Positions 54,204 to 62,811 of a stretch of 64,000 bases of DNA are shown here, in pieces. Below the pieces are notes generated by a model. The model was not told the origin of the DNA. It was given only the letters and a program-made list of their open reading frames with translations, and searched no databases. How positions within the stretch are numbered: position 1 is the first letter of the stretch; each line of letters begins with the position of its first letter. This stretch comes from Argonema galeatum A003/A1. Lineage in GTDB: Bacteria > Cyanobacteriota > Cyanobacteriia > Cyanobacteriales > Aerosakkonemataceae. The stretch is from the NCBI RefSeq assembly GCF_023333595.1, contig NZ_JAIQZM010000008.1:100370-164369 (forward strand), in the 5' to 3' direction. The translations under genes were made by a program, and so were the position numbers.

Positions 54204-54566
54204 ATGACTGAACTTTACGACTTACTCAATAAAATTCAACAGAAACCAGGAATGTACATCGGACGCCCTTCTGTCAGCGATTTATTTATGTTCTTGTGTG
54301 GCTATCAATACGCCCATCAAAATATGGGAAACCCCATAACCGAACAGGAAAACGAATTTCACGAGTTCCAGCCTTGGTTGCAGAAAAGATTTGGCGTTAG
54401 TACCTCGGCTTCTTGGGCAAGAATTATACTATTATATTCTGGTGATGAAGCCGATGGCTTAAAAAATTTCTTTGATTTATTGACGGAGTTTAGAAACGAG
54501 AGACAGCAATCGTCTATGACGTTACCATCAGATAGTAGTAAGGATCTAACGCTTCTACATTCTTAG
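54204..54566 (+). CDS. Candidate immunity partner of papain-fold toxin
   Basis: This 120-residue protein begins LYDLLNKIQQKPGMYIGRPSVSDLFMFL with later FQPWLQKRFGVSTSASWAR and NFFDLLTEF. The KPGMYIG start recurs in small cyanobacterial proteins located next to toxin-like genes, but I cannot name a family. Same strand, close spacing and AGGAGAG before the ATG suggest cotranscription with the toxin. The last ~25 residues (after NERQQSS) look unrelated and may result from a late frameshift. Confidence 0.65.
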   Translation: MTELYDLLNKIQQKPGMYIGRPSVSDLFMFLCGYQYAHQNMGNPITEQENEFHEFQPWLQKRFGVSTSASWARIILLYSGDEADGLKNFFDLLTEFRNERQQSSMTLPSDSSKDLTLLHS

Positions 54567-54811
54567 AATACAGATTCAGTATTGGCTTTTTTGGGATGAT
54601 AAACCGGGGTTCTTTGGTTGTCAAGGTCGATATTTTGTTGTGATAACCCGCATATTCCCGGTTTCATCGGATTATTGAATTGGAATTATAGTAAGAAATG
54701 AGAAACTTCCTTTCTGCTTTAAGCGAGGGAGTGGTTAATAAAATAGACCTCTCCAACATACAAACCAACGCGCAAGCGCGTGGGGTAAAATAGATCTTTA
54801 CTTTGCCAAAA

Positions 54812-54907
54812 ATGAGCCAACTAAGAGAATATATAGAAAAGCACCCATTGGAGGCCCAAAGGTTAGTGGGGCTAGATTACGAACAATTAAGGTCGTTAAT
54901 CAGTTGA
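54812..54907 (+). pseudogene. Transposase N-terminal fragment
   Basis: ATG 54812 opens 31 codons, MSQLREYIEKHPLEAQRL then VGLDYEQLRSLIS, before a TGA. This wording is the start of a cyanobacterial IS5-type transposase of the LREYIEKHP group as I recall it. The rest of the gene is gone. Confidence 0.7.
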
Positions 54908-54950
54908 TTTAAGTTATATCTAAGGTCAAGCTCGTAGCTAAGCTCTCGTT

Positions 54951-55026
54951 CAATAGACATCTCCAAAAAAGATGCTGGAAGCCTTATCTATTAAATTGCA
55001 ACTTTAGTTTCTGGAGAAGTCTATTG
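54951..55026. mobile_element. Mini-element family C, copy 1
   Basis: This 76-bp element has CAATAGACATCTCCA at the left and its inverse (one mismatch) at the right end. The interior has decayed and lacks the 28-bp palindrome of the other copies. It lies about 100 bp before the RF2-like gene. Confidence 0.7.
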
Positions 55027-55128
55027 AAAAATCTAACTCCAAAGCGATATCAGTGATATCCAAGTATCTTAAAATTAAAATAGACCAATCATCCCTAAAC
55101 AGGGAAAAATTAAATTAAGACCGCTACC

Positions 55129-56257
55129 ATGATTGAAGTACTAGATATCAAACGCGAAGTCGAAACGTTGTCCCAGCGCTTAGGCCAAATCCGAGACTAT
55201 CTTTAACAGCCCCGCTTTAAGTGCAAAAATCAAACAACTAGAGCAGTGGTTCGCTCAAACTGAATCTGGAAACGATCGCACGCTTCCCCATCATAAGCTG
55301 CAAGAATTTGAAAACCTCGAATCCGATTTGCAGCAGTACGCTCAGTGGCAAACTAACCTAGAAGATATCAAAGCTGCCTCAGAACTGCTGGAGTTAGAAG
55401 CCGACGAGGAGTTAAGGCAAGAAACCGAAACGAAAATTACTCAGTTGAACTGCTTTCTCGAACAGTTTGAGTTGCACCTGCTGATGTCCGAACCCTTCGA
55501 CCAAAACGGAGCATTCCTGATTGTTAATGCTGAAGCTGATGAGACAGATACCCAAGATTGGGTAGAAATGTTGCTGCGGATGTATGGTGGATGGGGACAG
55601 AAGCAGGGCTATAAACTACATATCGTCGATGAAAAGGGCAGGGACTATGGGGGAATTAAATCTGCCACTTTGGAAATATCCGGTCGCTACGCCTACGGCT
55701 ACCTCAAGGCAGAAACGGGAAGGCATCGACTAGAGCGGATTTCTCCCTTCAATCCCAACAGCAAGCGGCCCACTAGCTTTGCTCGTGTGGAAGTGATACC
55801 AATTCTGGATGATTCGGTTGATCTGGAGATTCCAGAGCGGGATATGGAAATAATCATGTACCGTTGGGACGGGCAGAATATGAACAAAATCGATACATCC
55901 GTGCGGATTGTTCACATTCCCACTGGCATTGCCGTGGGGTCTACCCAGGAGCGCACTCAACTGCAAAATAAAGAAAAAGCCCTTGTTCTTATAAAAAGCA
56001 GGTTGTTTGCGATCGCGCTCTCCCAAGGCGTCAAAACAATTGCTGACATCCGGCGCGAGGAAATAGCCGCGATCGCAACTAACACAATTCGTCACTATGT
56101 CTTTCATCCCTACCAAATGGTAAAAGATCTCCGCACGGGTGTTGAAACAACTGCTGTTGCTGAAGTCATCAACGGCGAACTCGACTTATTCCTCAAAGCC
56201 TACATCAGACACCAAAATCAACCAATACACGATCGTATCCCGCTAACCCCTCAATAG
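55129..56257 (+). CDS. RF2 (prfB) paralogue lacking the GGQ motif, with CTT TAA C frameshift-like site
   Basis: Read as 55129-55203 joined by a +1 shift to 55205-56257, it gives 375 residues colinear with the true RF2 at 56414-57539. The first 25 codons (MIEVLDIKREVETLSQRLG...) end at CTT TAA C, where RF2 genes have CTT TGA C, and the SD-like stimulator AGGAG of prfB is CGAGA here. The SPF stop-codon motif survives (ERISPFNPNSKR), but the catalytic [15 protein letters not shown] is replaced by IMYRWDGQNMNK: three residues are gone and GGQ has become [11 protein letters not shown] is NAEADETD. The 350-codon downstream frame has no stops, so it is either a young pseudogene or a repurposed factor. 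Without shifting only a 25-residue peptide is made. Confidence 0.85.
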
Positions 56258-56348
56258 ACATCTCCAGAAATTAAAGGTGCTAACCCTAGAACCCTTGTAG
56301 AGACGTTGCATGCAACGTCTCTACATTCTTTTTTGGAGAGGTCTAATG
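56252..56348. mobile_element. Mini-element family C, copy 2
   Basis: This 97-bp element has left end CAATAGACATCTCCAGAAA at 56252, overlapping the last bases and stop of the RF2-like gene, and right end TTGGAGAGGTCTAATG. It contains a perfect 28-bp palindrome at 56297-56324 (half-site GTAGAGACGTTGCA). It is a near-exact inverted copy of 59747-59843. Confidence 0.85.
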
Positions 56349-56413
56349 AATGATACTGTTGGTCATCGAGATTAACACCAGTTAAGATAAACAACAGTGA
56401 ATCATCCAGAACT

Positions 56414-57539
56414 ATGATCGATTTAGTAGATATCAAACGCGAAGTCGAAAAGTTGTCCCAGCGCCTGGGTAAAACCCAGGAGTATCTTTGACGTACCGGC
56501 GCTGACAGCGAAAATTCAAGATTTGGAGCAATTGGCAGCTCAACCGGAGTTTTGGAACGACCAAACCTATGCCCAGCAAACGCTTCAAGAACTCAATGAC
56601 CTCAAATCTCACTTGCAGCAATTTGAGGATTGGAAAGACAGCCTGGAAGATGCCAAAGCGATCGCAGAATTGCTGGAGTTAGAAACCGACCCGGCGCTAT
56701 TGGAAGAAGCCGAGACTAACCTAACTAAGCTTAGCCAGGAACTCGATCGCTGGGAGTTGCAACAGCTGTTGTCTGGGCCTTACGACGTCGAAGGAGCAGT
56801 CCTGACAATTAACGCTGGTGCTGGCGGTACAGATGCTCAAGATTGGACAGAAATGTTGCTGCGAATGTATACCCGTTGGGGAGAAAGCCACGGTTACAAA
56901 GTACACTTGGCCGAAATTTCCCCAGGGGAAGAAGCTGGGATTAAGTCTGTGACTCTGGAAATTGAAGGTCGCTATGCCTATGGCTACCTGAAAGCTGAGA
57001 AAGGAACGCATCGCTTGGTGCGGATTTCCCCCTTCAACGCTAACGGCAAACGGCAAACCAGCTTTGCAGGCGTGGAAATTATGCCCCTTCTGGATCACTC
57101 CGTCGAACTTGACATTCCAGATAAGGATTTAGAAATTACCACGACTCGTTCCGGCGGTAAGGGCGGGCAAAATGTCAACAAAGTGGAAACAGCAGTGCAA
57201 ATTAAGCACATTCCTACTGGCTTAGCTGTGCGCTGTACCGAGGAACGCTCTCAGCTGCAAAACAAGGAGAAAGCTCTCGCCAGACTCAAAGCAAAGCTGC
57301 TGATTATCGCCCAAGAGCAAAAGGCTCAAGAAATCGCCGAAATTCGCGGCGATATGGTAGAAGCGGCTTGGGGCAACCAGATCCGCAACTATGTGTTTCA
57401 TCCGTACCAACTGGTGAAGGATCTGCGTACTGGGGTCGAAACCACTGGCATTACAGATGTGATGAACGGCGAACTCGACCCATATATCCAAGCTTATCTC
57501 CGTCAGGAAAATCAACTGGTCGAGAGCAGCACTGCTTAA
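56414..57539 (+). CDS. prfB: Peptide chain release factor 2 with programmed +1 frameshift
   Basis: RF2 releases the peptide at UGA and UAA codons. The gene starts at ATG 56414 ([14 protein letters not shown]), runs 25 codons to CTT TGA C at 56486-56492, shifts +1 past T56489 and continues from GAC 56490 to 57539, giving 374 residues. An SD-like AGGAG just before the slip site is the usual stimulator, so RF2 level autoregulates its own synthesis. Functional motifs are intact: SPF in [13 protein letters not shown] (~205), GGQ in [17 protein letters not shown] (~249), and [12 protein letters not shown]. It is followed by DUF3285, ybeY, dgkA and trpG on the same strand. Confidence 0.96.
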
Positions 57540-57644
57540 TCTGGGTAGCAAAAGAGCGATCGCTCATCGCTACGGTAGCCAATGCCCGAATGCCGCGCTT
57601 GTTAAGGGAGGCAGAGCCTCCAAAACCTGCGGCGGGTTGAACCT

Positions 57645-57670
57645 GGGAGCCAGAAAATTTCTGGCCTCCC
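57645..57670 (+). terminator. Hairpin downstream of prfB
   Basis: GGGAG-CCAGAAA pairs with TTTCTGG-CCTCCC, and a second small hairpin ggaggc-aga-gcctcc lies at 57608-57622. No U-tract follows. It is followed by two strings of aaaatccaaaatc low-complexity repeat. Confidence 0.5.
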
Positions 57671-57825
57671 TATCTCTATATAATCCAAAATCCAAAATCT
57701 AAAATCCAAAATAGATAACCCTACTAACTACTAACTGCTAAACAAACTGTTACATTTAAGGGAAGAATTTATTCCCTGCTATCTCTATATAATCCAAAAT
57801 CTAAAATCCAAAATCCAAAATAGAT

Positions 57826-58023
57826 ATGAGCCAACCATCCGAGCATCCAGATGGCCAAACCACAACACCACCGACACCCGCCGCTGCGGAAGCTAAACCA
57901 ACTTACGTCAAGCTGGCAATGCGTAACATGGTGCGAAAGCGGGGCACCTCCCTGAAACATTTCGCGCTGACAACGATCGGGATGCTGGGCGTCTTCATCG
58001 GTCTTGCCTACCTGACTCGTTAA
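57826..58023 (+). CDS. DUF3285 family small membrane protein
   Basis: This 65-residue protein has a Pro/Thr/Ala-rich N-terminal tail, then PTYVKLAMRNMVRKRGTSLKH and one membrane segment (FALTTIGMLGVFIGLAYLT). This matches the small cyanobacterial family DUF3285, often placed between prfB and ybeY. Function unknown. The basic VRKRG before the membrane segment suggests the N-terminus stays in the cytoplasm. Confidence 0.85.
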   Translation: MSQPSEHPDGQTTTPPTPAAAEAKPTYVKLAMRNMVRKRGTSLKHFALTTIGMLGVFIGLAYLTR

Positions 58024-58059
58024 AGGTGAGGAAATTAATCTGGAATGGGAGGACTGGAT

Positions 58060-58563
58060 GTGGAAGTAGAAGTGAGCGTACAAGATTGTTTAGAGGCATC
58101 TTCTCAGTCAACTGGGATTGTCCCCGAAACTTGGCAGAACTGGTTCGGTGCTTGGATAGAAAGTTTGCAACCGAATATCTCACCATCTGAGACTTACGAA
58201 CTGGGCCTCCGCCTTACGGACGATTCGGAAATTCAGACACTCAACGCCCAGTACCGTCACCAAGATAGGCCAACAGATGTTCTGGCGTTTGCTGCTTTAG
58301 AGGTAGACTCTCCCCAGTCAGAGGAAATGCTAGAGTCCGAACCCCTGTATCTGGGTGATATAGTGATTTCCGTCGATACTGCCCAAAGGCAGGCTCAAGA
58401 GCAGGGCCATCCTTTGCAAAGCGAGCTAGCTTGGTTAGCCGCCCACGGTTTGCTTCATCTTCTTGGCTGGGATCACCCGGATGAAGATAGTTTGAACGAT
58501 ATGCTGCATCAACAAGCCACTTTGCTTGAGACTATCGGCGTTAAGATATGCCATTCCAGTTAA
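58060..58563 (+). CDS. ybeY: Endoribonuclease YbeY (16S rRNA maturation)
   Basis: This zinc-dependent RNase is needed for 16S rRNA 3' end maturation and ribosome quality control. The metal motif is HGLLHLLGWDH near residue 138 (three His), preceded by YLGDIVISVDTA and PTDVLAFA. I prefer GTG 58060 (reading MEVEVSVQDC, the common cyanobacterial start) with GGGAGG 8 nt upstream. An in-frame ATG at 58045 would give five more residues. Length is 167 residues. Confidence 0.9.
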   Translation: MEVEVSVQDCLEASSQSTGIVPETWQNWFGAWIESLQPNISPSETYELGLRLTDDSEIQTLNAQYRHQDRPTDVLAFAALEVDSPQSEEMLESEPLYLGDIVISVDTAQRQAQEQGHPLQSELAWLAAHGLLHLLGWDHPDEDSLNDMLHQQATLLETIGVKICHSS

Positions 58564-58593
58564 ATTAGTCATATTGTCGCTGTGTGCTGAATA

Positions 58594-59130
58594 ATGAAAT
58601 TCAATGAACAGCTAATTTCATCAAAAAAGACAAAAGCCCAAACCCCCACAATTGTAGGCACCAGTCCCCTGTCTATGTCTAGCGAACTTTCGACAGAGAC
58701 TCCCAAGCAAACCGATCGCGTTCCACTAGGAGACCGGGAGTTAGCATGGCAGGTCGCCTCCAGCTTAGTGATAAGTTTTAAATATGCCTGGGCTGGACTG
58801 AGTTACGCTTTTGGCACCCAACGGAACTTTCGCATCCATGTGGTTATTGGCGCTGTGGCGATCGCGTTGAGCGTTTTTTTACATTTAAGCCGCGTGGAAA
58901 TATCTCTGATTGGGATAACGACTGGATTAGTTCTGACGCTGGAATTATTGAATACGGCCATTGAGTCGGTTGTTGACTTGACCGTTAAGCAGACTTATCA
59001 TGAGCTAGCCAAAATTGCTAAAGACTGCGCTGCTGGTGCTGTATTAATTTCAGCGCTAGCAGCGGTGCTGGTGGCTGGGGCGCTTCTGCTGCCTCCCGCG
59101 ATCGCTCTTTTGCAATCGACTCTGCGCTAG
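58594..59130 (+). CDS. dgkA: Diacylglycerol kinase, DgkA type
   Basis: This 178-residue inner-membrane lipid kinase has a variable polar N-terminal extension of about 55 residues. It is followed by the DgkA core: SFKYAWAGLSYAFGTQRNFRIH, three membrane segments, and the catalytic helix LELLNTAIESVVDL with the conserved Glu, Asn, Glu and Asp. In many bacteria this family (undecaprenol kinase) recycles undecaprenol rather than diacylglycerol; which applies is not clear. It sits between ybeY (30 bp) and trpG (24 bp). Confidence 0.92.
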   Translation: MKFNEQLISSKKTKAQTPTIVGTSPLSMSSELSTETPKQTDRVPLGDRELAWQVASSLVISFKYAWAGLSYAFGTQRNFRIHVVIGAVAIALSVFLHLSRVEISLIGITTGLVLTLELLNTAIESVVDLTVKQTYHELAKIAKDCAAGAVLISALAAVLVAGALLLPPAIALLQSTLR

Positions 59131-59153
59131 AACATCTTTCAGGAGCAGAAACT

Positions 59154-59741
59154 TTGATTATTGTCATCGATAATTACGATAGTTTCACCTACAATCTGGT
59201 TCAATATCTTGGCGAACTCGGATCTGAGTTTCTGGTAGCAGCTGATATTCAGGTTTACCGTAACGACCAAATTTCCCTGGAGCAAATTAAAGAACTACAA
59301 CCAGCTGGAGTGGTGATTTCTCCTGGGCCGGGGCGACCGGAAGATGCCGGGATTTCCCCAGAATTGATCGCACAGCTTGGCCCCAGCCTACCGATTTTAG
59401 GAGTTTGCTTGGGTCATCAAGGCATAGGTCTGGTATTTGGCGGTAATATTGTCTCTGCCCCAGAACTAATGCACGGTAAAACCTCTCCGGTACATCACAC
59501 TGGTGTTGGCGTTTTCGAGGGGGTGGAAAGTCCGCTGACGGCAACGCGGTATCACAGTTTGGTAATCGATCGCCAAAGTTGCCCAGAAGTGCTGGAAATT
59601 ACAGCCTGGGTTGATGACGGTACGATTATGGGTGTGCGGCATCGTAACTATCCGCACATCGAGGGTGTGCAATTTCACCCAGAAAGTATTTTGACGACTT
59701 CTGGGAAGCAGTTACTGAGAAATTTCCTCAAACGGTTGTAA
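59154..59741 (+). CDS. trpG: Anthranilate/aminodeoxychorismate synthase, glutamine amidotransferase subunit
   Basis: This 195-residue class I glutamine amidotransferase supplies ammonia for anthranilate (tryptophan) or aminodeoxychorismate (folate) synthesis. Marks: VIDNYDSFTYNLVQYLGELG, the oxyanion strand ISPGPGRPEDAG, the nucleophile LGVCLGHQGIG and the catalytic pair VQFHPESI. The start is TTG 59154, with AGGAGC about 8 nt upstream and the invariant N-terminus directly following. It may serve both pathways, as in other cyanobacteria. A family C mini-element begins 5 bp after its stop. Confidence 0.92.
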   Translation: MIIVIDNYDSFTYNLVQYLGELGSEFLVAADIQVYRNDQISLEQIKELQPAGVVISPGPGRPEDAGISPELIAQLGPSLPILGVCLGHQGIGLVFGGNIVSAPELMHGKTSPVHHTGVGVFEGVESPLTATRYHSLVIDRQSCPEVLEITAWVDDGTIMGVRHRNYPHIEGVQFHPESILTTSGKQLLRNFLKRL

Positions 59742-59746
59742 AAGTT

Positions 59747-59843
59747 AATTAGACATCTCCTTTCAAAGAATGTAGAGACGTTGCATGCAACGTCTCTACA
59801 AGGGTTACAGGTAACGCACCTTTAATTTCTGGAGAGGTCTATT
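59747..59843. mobile_element. Mini-element family C, copy 3 (inverted relative to copy 2)
   Basis: This 97-bp element starts AATTAGACATCTCC and ends AATTTCTGGAGAGGTCTATT. It contains the same perfect 28-bp palindrome (59772-59799). The reverse complement matches 56252-56348 nearly throughout. Placed right after trpG, the palindrome could act as its transcript end. Confidence 0.85.
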
Positions 59844-59897
59844 AGAGTTAGTTGTTGTACATCGCGTACAATTTACCATTATCGATCGCAATAAGAA

Positions 59898-60677
59898 ATG
59901 ATGAAACGGCGACAGTTGATGCGCTACGCTGGGGCGAGTTTGCTCGCGGCTGTAGGAACTACCTGGGCTTCAGGATTTCAAAGTTATCGATCGCAGACAG
60001 GTGGCTCGCTGTCGATGCAGTGGCTGGGTCATACTTGCTTTTTGTTTGCTGGTAATAACCAGCGCATCTTGGTAAATCCATTTCGGACGCTGGGCTGTAC
60101 GGCTAAATATCGATCGTCTAAACTACCATCTGATGTAGTGCTGATTAGCAGCCAGTTATTCGATGAAGGCTCCGTGGAAGGGCTGCCCGGTAATCCCAAA
60201 ATAATCTACGAGCCTGGTGTTTATCAGTACAACGGTATACAGTACCAAGGCATTCGGACAAACCACGATCGCATGGGCGGACGCCAATTTGGTACAAATA
60301 CAGCTTGGCGCTGGACTCAAGCCGGAATCAGTATCCTGCACTTAGGTGGAGCCGCTGCGCCAATTGAGATTGAGCAGAAAATTTTGATGGGGCGTCCCGA
60401 TGTGCTGCTAATCCCTGTAGGTGGTGGAGCTAAAGCTTATACGCCCCAGGAAGCTAAGCAGGCGATCCAAACCCTTAATCCGAAGCTGGTGATTCCCACC
60501 CATTACCGCACGCAGGCAGCTGAGGATTCTAGTTGCGATATTGTGTCTCTCGACGAGTTCCTGAAGTTGATGGATGGTATGACTGTACTCAGGACTAATA
60601 GCGACACCTTTACACTCAGTTCTGCTGATTTGCCAGCGAATGGTACTGCGATCAAAGTTTTCAGTTACAAATTTTGA
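59898..60677 (+). CDS. Exported MBL-fold metal-dependent hydrolase
   Basis: This 259-residue protein has a Tat-like signal, MMKRRQLMRYAGASLLAAVGTTWASG, then MQWLGHTCFLFAGNNQRILVNPF, typical of UlaG-like MBL-fold proteins. Later ISILHLGGAA and LNPKLVIPTHYRTQAAED provide metal-binding His positions, but the canonical HxHxDH is reduced (VVLISSQLFDEG), so catalysis is doubtful. It follows trpG and a mini-element. Confidence 0.82.
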   Translation: MMKRRQLMRYAGASLLAAVGTTWASGFQSYRSQTGGSLSMQWLGHTCFLFAGNNQRILVNPFRTLGCTAKYRSSKLPSDVVLISSQLFDEGSVEGLPGNPKIIYEPGVYQYNGIQYQGIRTNHDRMGGRQFGTNTAWRWTQAGISILHLGGAAAPIEIEQKILMGRPDVLLIPVGGGAKAYTPQEAKQAIQTLNPKLVIPTHYRTQAAEDSSCDIVSLDEFLKLMDGMTVLRTNSDTFTLSSADLPANGTAIKVFSYKF

Positions 60678-60947
60678 AAATCTCCTAACGACTAAAGTCG
60701 CGGCTACACAAACAAAGCCTACCTTCGCAGGCTAAATACCCGGAAAAATCGCCTAACTCCTTTTGGTGTCAGCGACTAGATACATATCGAGGTCGCCCTT
60801 ATTTTTGGCAGTGATTTTTCCTAACCCAAAATTAGATATCCGTACTGTAGAGGTATTTATTTATATAATAGTGAGGTAAATATTTCAAGTTTTTGAATTG
60901 TTGTAAACTACTTTAGCAGAATGGAAAGAAAACAAAGCTAAATAATT

Positions 60948-62237
60948 ATGCAAGCAGAATACCGCCAGCGTCGGGAACAATTGATGGCTAAGATTGGCAA
61001 GGGCACAGCAATATTTCGCAGTGCTACAACTGCTGTGATGCACAATGATGTGGAGTACAATTTTCGACAGGATAGCGATTTTTTCTACTTGACCGGGTTT
61101 AATGAGCCGGAAGCGGTAGTAGTTTTGGCACCGCATCACGCAGAACATCGCTTCGTTCTGTTTGTGCAGCCAAAAGATCCAGAAAAGGAAACGTGGACGG
61201 GATACCGCGTGGGTGTGGAAGCGGCGAAGGAACTATATGGGGCAGATGAAGCTTATTCTATTGCGGAACTGGATGAAAAGCTGCCCAAGTATCTGGAAAA
61301 GGCCGATCGCATTTATTATCATCTGGGACGGGATGAAAAGTTCAACGATACCGTTCTCAAACATTGGCGGGGGTTGATCGCAACTTATGGTAAGCGGGGT
61401 ACAGGCCCGATCGCAATTGAAGACACAAACTTTGTGCTTCATAGCATGAGATTGGTAAAAAGTCAAGCTGAATTAGAGTTGATGCGAAAAGCAATAAATA
61501 TTTCCGTAGAAGCGCATAACCACGCACGGGAATTTACCCAACCGGGGCGTTACGAATACGAAATACAGGCAGAAATTGAGCATATCTTTCGCTTGCGGGG
61601 CGGCGTGGGGCCAGCCTATCCCTCAATTGTGGCATCTGGTGCTAATGCCTGCGTCCTGCATTACATCGAGAACGATCGCCAAATGCAGGATAACGAATTA
61701 CTGCTAATTGATGCCGGTTGTTGTTATGGCTATTATAACGGAGATATTACGCGCACATTTCCAGTAGGCGACAAATTTACCCCAGAACAAAAGACGATTT
61801 ACGATTTAGTATTGTCAGCGCAACTGCAAGCTCTAGCCCAAGTCCAACCTGGTAATTCTTGGAACTTAATTCACGATACTGCTGTGCGCGTGCTAGTAGA
61901 AGGTATGCTGGATTTGGGAATTCTCCAAGGCAATATCGACGAATTGATTAAAGAGGAAAAATACAAACCTTATTATATGCACCGTACCGGACATTGGTTG
62001 GGTTTAGATGTTCACGATGCTGGTATGTATAAGCAAGGCGAAGAAACTTGGCAGATTTTGCAACCGGGACAAATTTTGACAGTAGAACCGGGGATTTATA
62101 TTGCGCCCAATGTGAAACCAGCCGAAGGACAACCAGAGGTAGATAATAAGTGGCGCGGGATTGGAATTCGCATTGAAGATAATGTGTTAGTTACTGATTC
62201 AGGACATGAAGTATTAACTGCGGGAGTTCCTAAATGA
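60948..62237 (+). CDS. pepP: Xaa-Pro aminopeptidase (AMP_N/M24B)
   Basis: This 429-residue protein releases N-terminal residues preceding proline. The N-terminal AMP_N domain (YRQRREQLMAKIGKGTAIF, FRQDSDFFYLTGF) is followed by the pita-bread M24 domain. Its metal ligands are visible: two Asp (LLIDAGCCYGYYNGDITRTF), His in MHRTGHWLGLDVHD, Glu in LTVEPGIYIA and Glu in GIRIEDNVLV. Its stop overlaps the next start by 4 bp. The start ATG 60948 gives the usual short N-terminus. Confidence 0.93.
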   Translation: MQAEYRQRREQLMAKIGKGTAIFRSATTAVMHNDVEYNFRQDSDFFYLTGFNEPEAVVVLAPHHAEHRFVLFVQPKDPEKETWTGYRVGVEAAKELYGADEAYSIAELDEKLPKYLEKADRIYYHLGRDEKFNDTVLKHWRGLIATYGKRGTGPIAIEDTNFVLHSMRLVKSQAELELMRKAINISVEAHNHAREFTQPGRYEYEIQAEIEHIFRLRGGVGPAYPSIVASGANACVLHYIENDRQMQDNELLLIDAGCCYGYYNGDITRTFPVGDKFTPEQKTIYDLVLSAQLQALAQVQPGNSWNLIHDTAVRVLVEGMLDLGILQGNIDELIKEEKYKPYYMHRTGHWLGLDVHDAGMYKQGEETWQILQPGQILTVEPGIYIAPNVKPAEGQPEVDNKWRGIGIRIEDNVLVTDSGHEVLTAGVPK

Positions 62238-62770
62238 TGGATTTATTGTTTAAGGTCGATTGGTATAGGATATTCGTTCCGAGTACCTCAGTAGCCGAAC
62301 TTGTTGTGCGCGGATCGTTGGTTTACTTGATGCTTTTTGCGGTGCTGCGCTTTCTTCCTAACCGCCAACAAGGAACGGTGGGGATTTCAGATTTGCTGGT
62401 GGTGGTGCTGTTTGCCGAAGCTGCCCAAAATGCGATGACAAGCAATTATACTGCGATCGCAGATGCTGTTATTCTTGTGGGCACGATCGTCTTATGGAGC
62501 TACACTTTAAACTGGCTTGGCTATAAAATTCCTCGCTTTCAGCGCTTCCTCAACCCACCGCCTATGCCGCTGGTAATGAACGGTCGCATCCTACGCGAAA
62601 ACATGGCACAGCAATTGATTACCCAGGATGAGTTGATGAGCATCCTTCGCAAGCAGGGCGTGCAAAAGCTGAATGAGGTGAAGTTGGCATTTATGGAGTC
62701 TGACGGAAGTATCAGTGTAATCGCCCATTCCCAAAAATCTCTGGTTGGGGATGAGACAAAGGAAAGCTAA
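62234..62770 (+). CDS. DUF421 (YetF-like) membrane protein
   Basis: This 178-residue protein has three membrane segments in the first ~95 residues (VRGSLVYLMLFAVLRFLPNR, ISDLLVVVLFAEAAQNAM, LVGTIVLWSYTLNWLGY), then a small cytoplasmic alpha/beta domain (PMPLVMNGRILRENM, ITQDELMSILRKQGV, AFMESDGSISVI). This is the YetF/DUF421 pattern. Function unknown; some members are linked to spore or envelope stress. It is translationally coupled to pepP (ATGA). Confidence 0.87.
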   Translation: MMDLLFKVDWYRIFVPSTSVAELVVRGSLVYLMLFAVLRFLPNRQQGTVGISDLLVVVLFAEAAQNAMTSNYTAIADAVILVGTIVLWSYTLNWLGYKIPRFQRFLNPPPMPLVMNGRILRENMAQQLITQDELMSILRKQGVQKLNEVKLAFMESDGSISVIAHSQKSLVGDETKES

Positions 62771-62811
62771 TATTGTTACGAAAAGATTTGCAGAACTTCC
62801 TTGAATCACAA

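Larger units (their letters stand above)
54742..55026. mobile_element. Internally deleted IS remnant with AATAGACCTCTCC ends
   Basis: AATAGACCTCTCCA at 54742 is 70 bp upstream of a transposase N-terminal fragment (54812-54907). An inverted end, tggagaagtctattg, closes at 55026. The same terminal word flanks the family C mini-elements, so this looks like the decayed parent or a relative. A nested left end begins at 54951. Confidence 0.55.

Noticed and set aside
55328..56257. RF2-like gene beginning at an internal TTG
   Set aside because: Upstream codons to 55129 are colinear with prfB through a frameshift-like site, so the longer model explains more; an internal start is not excluded.
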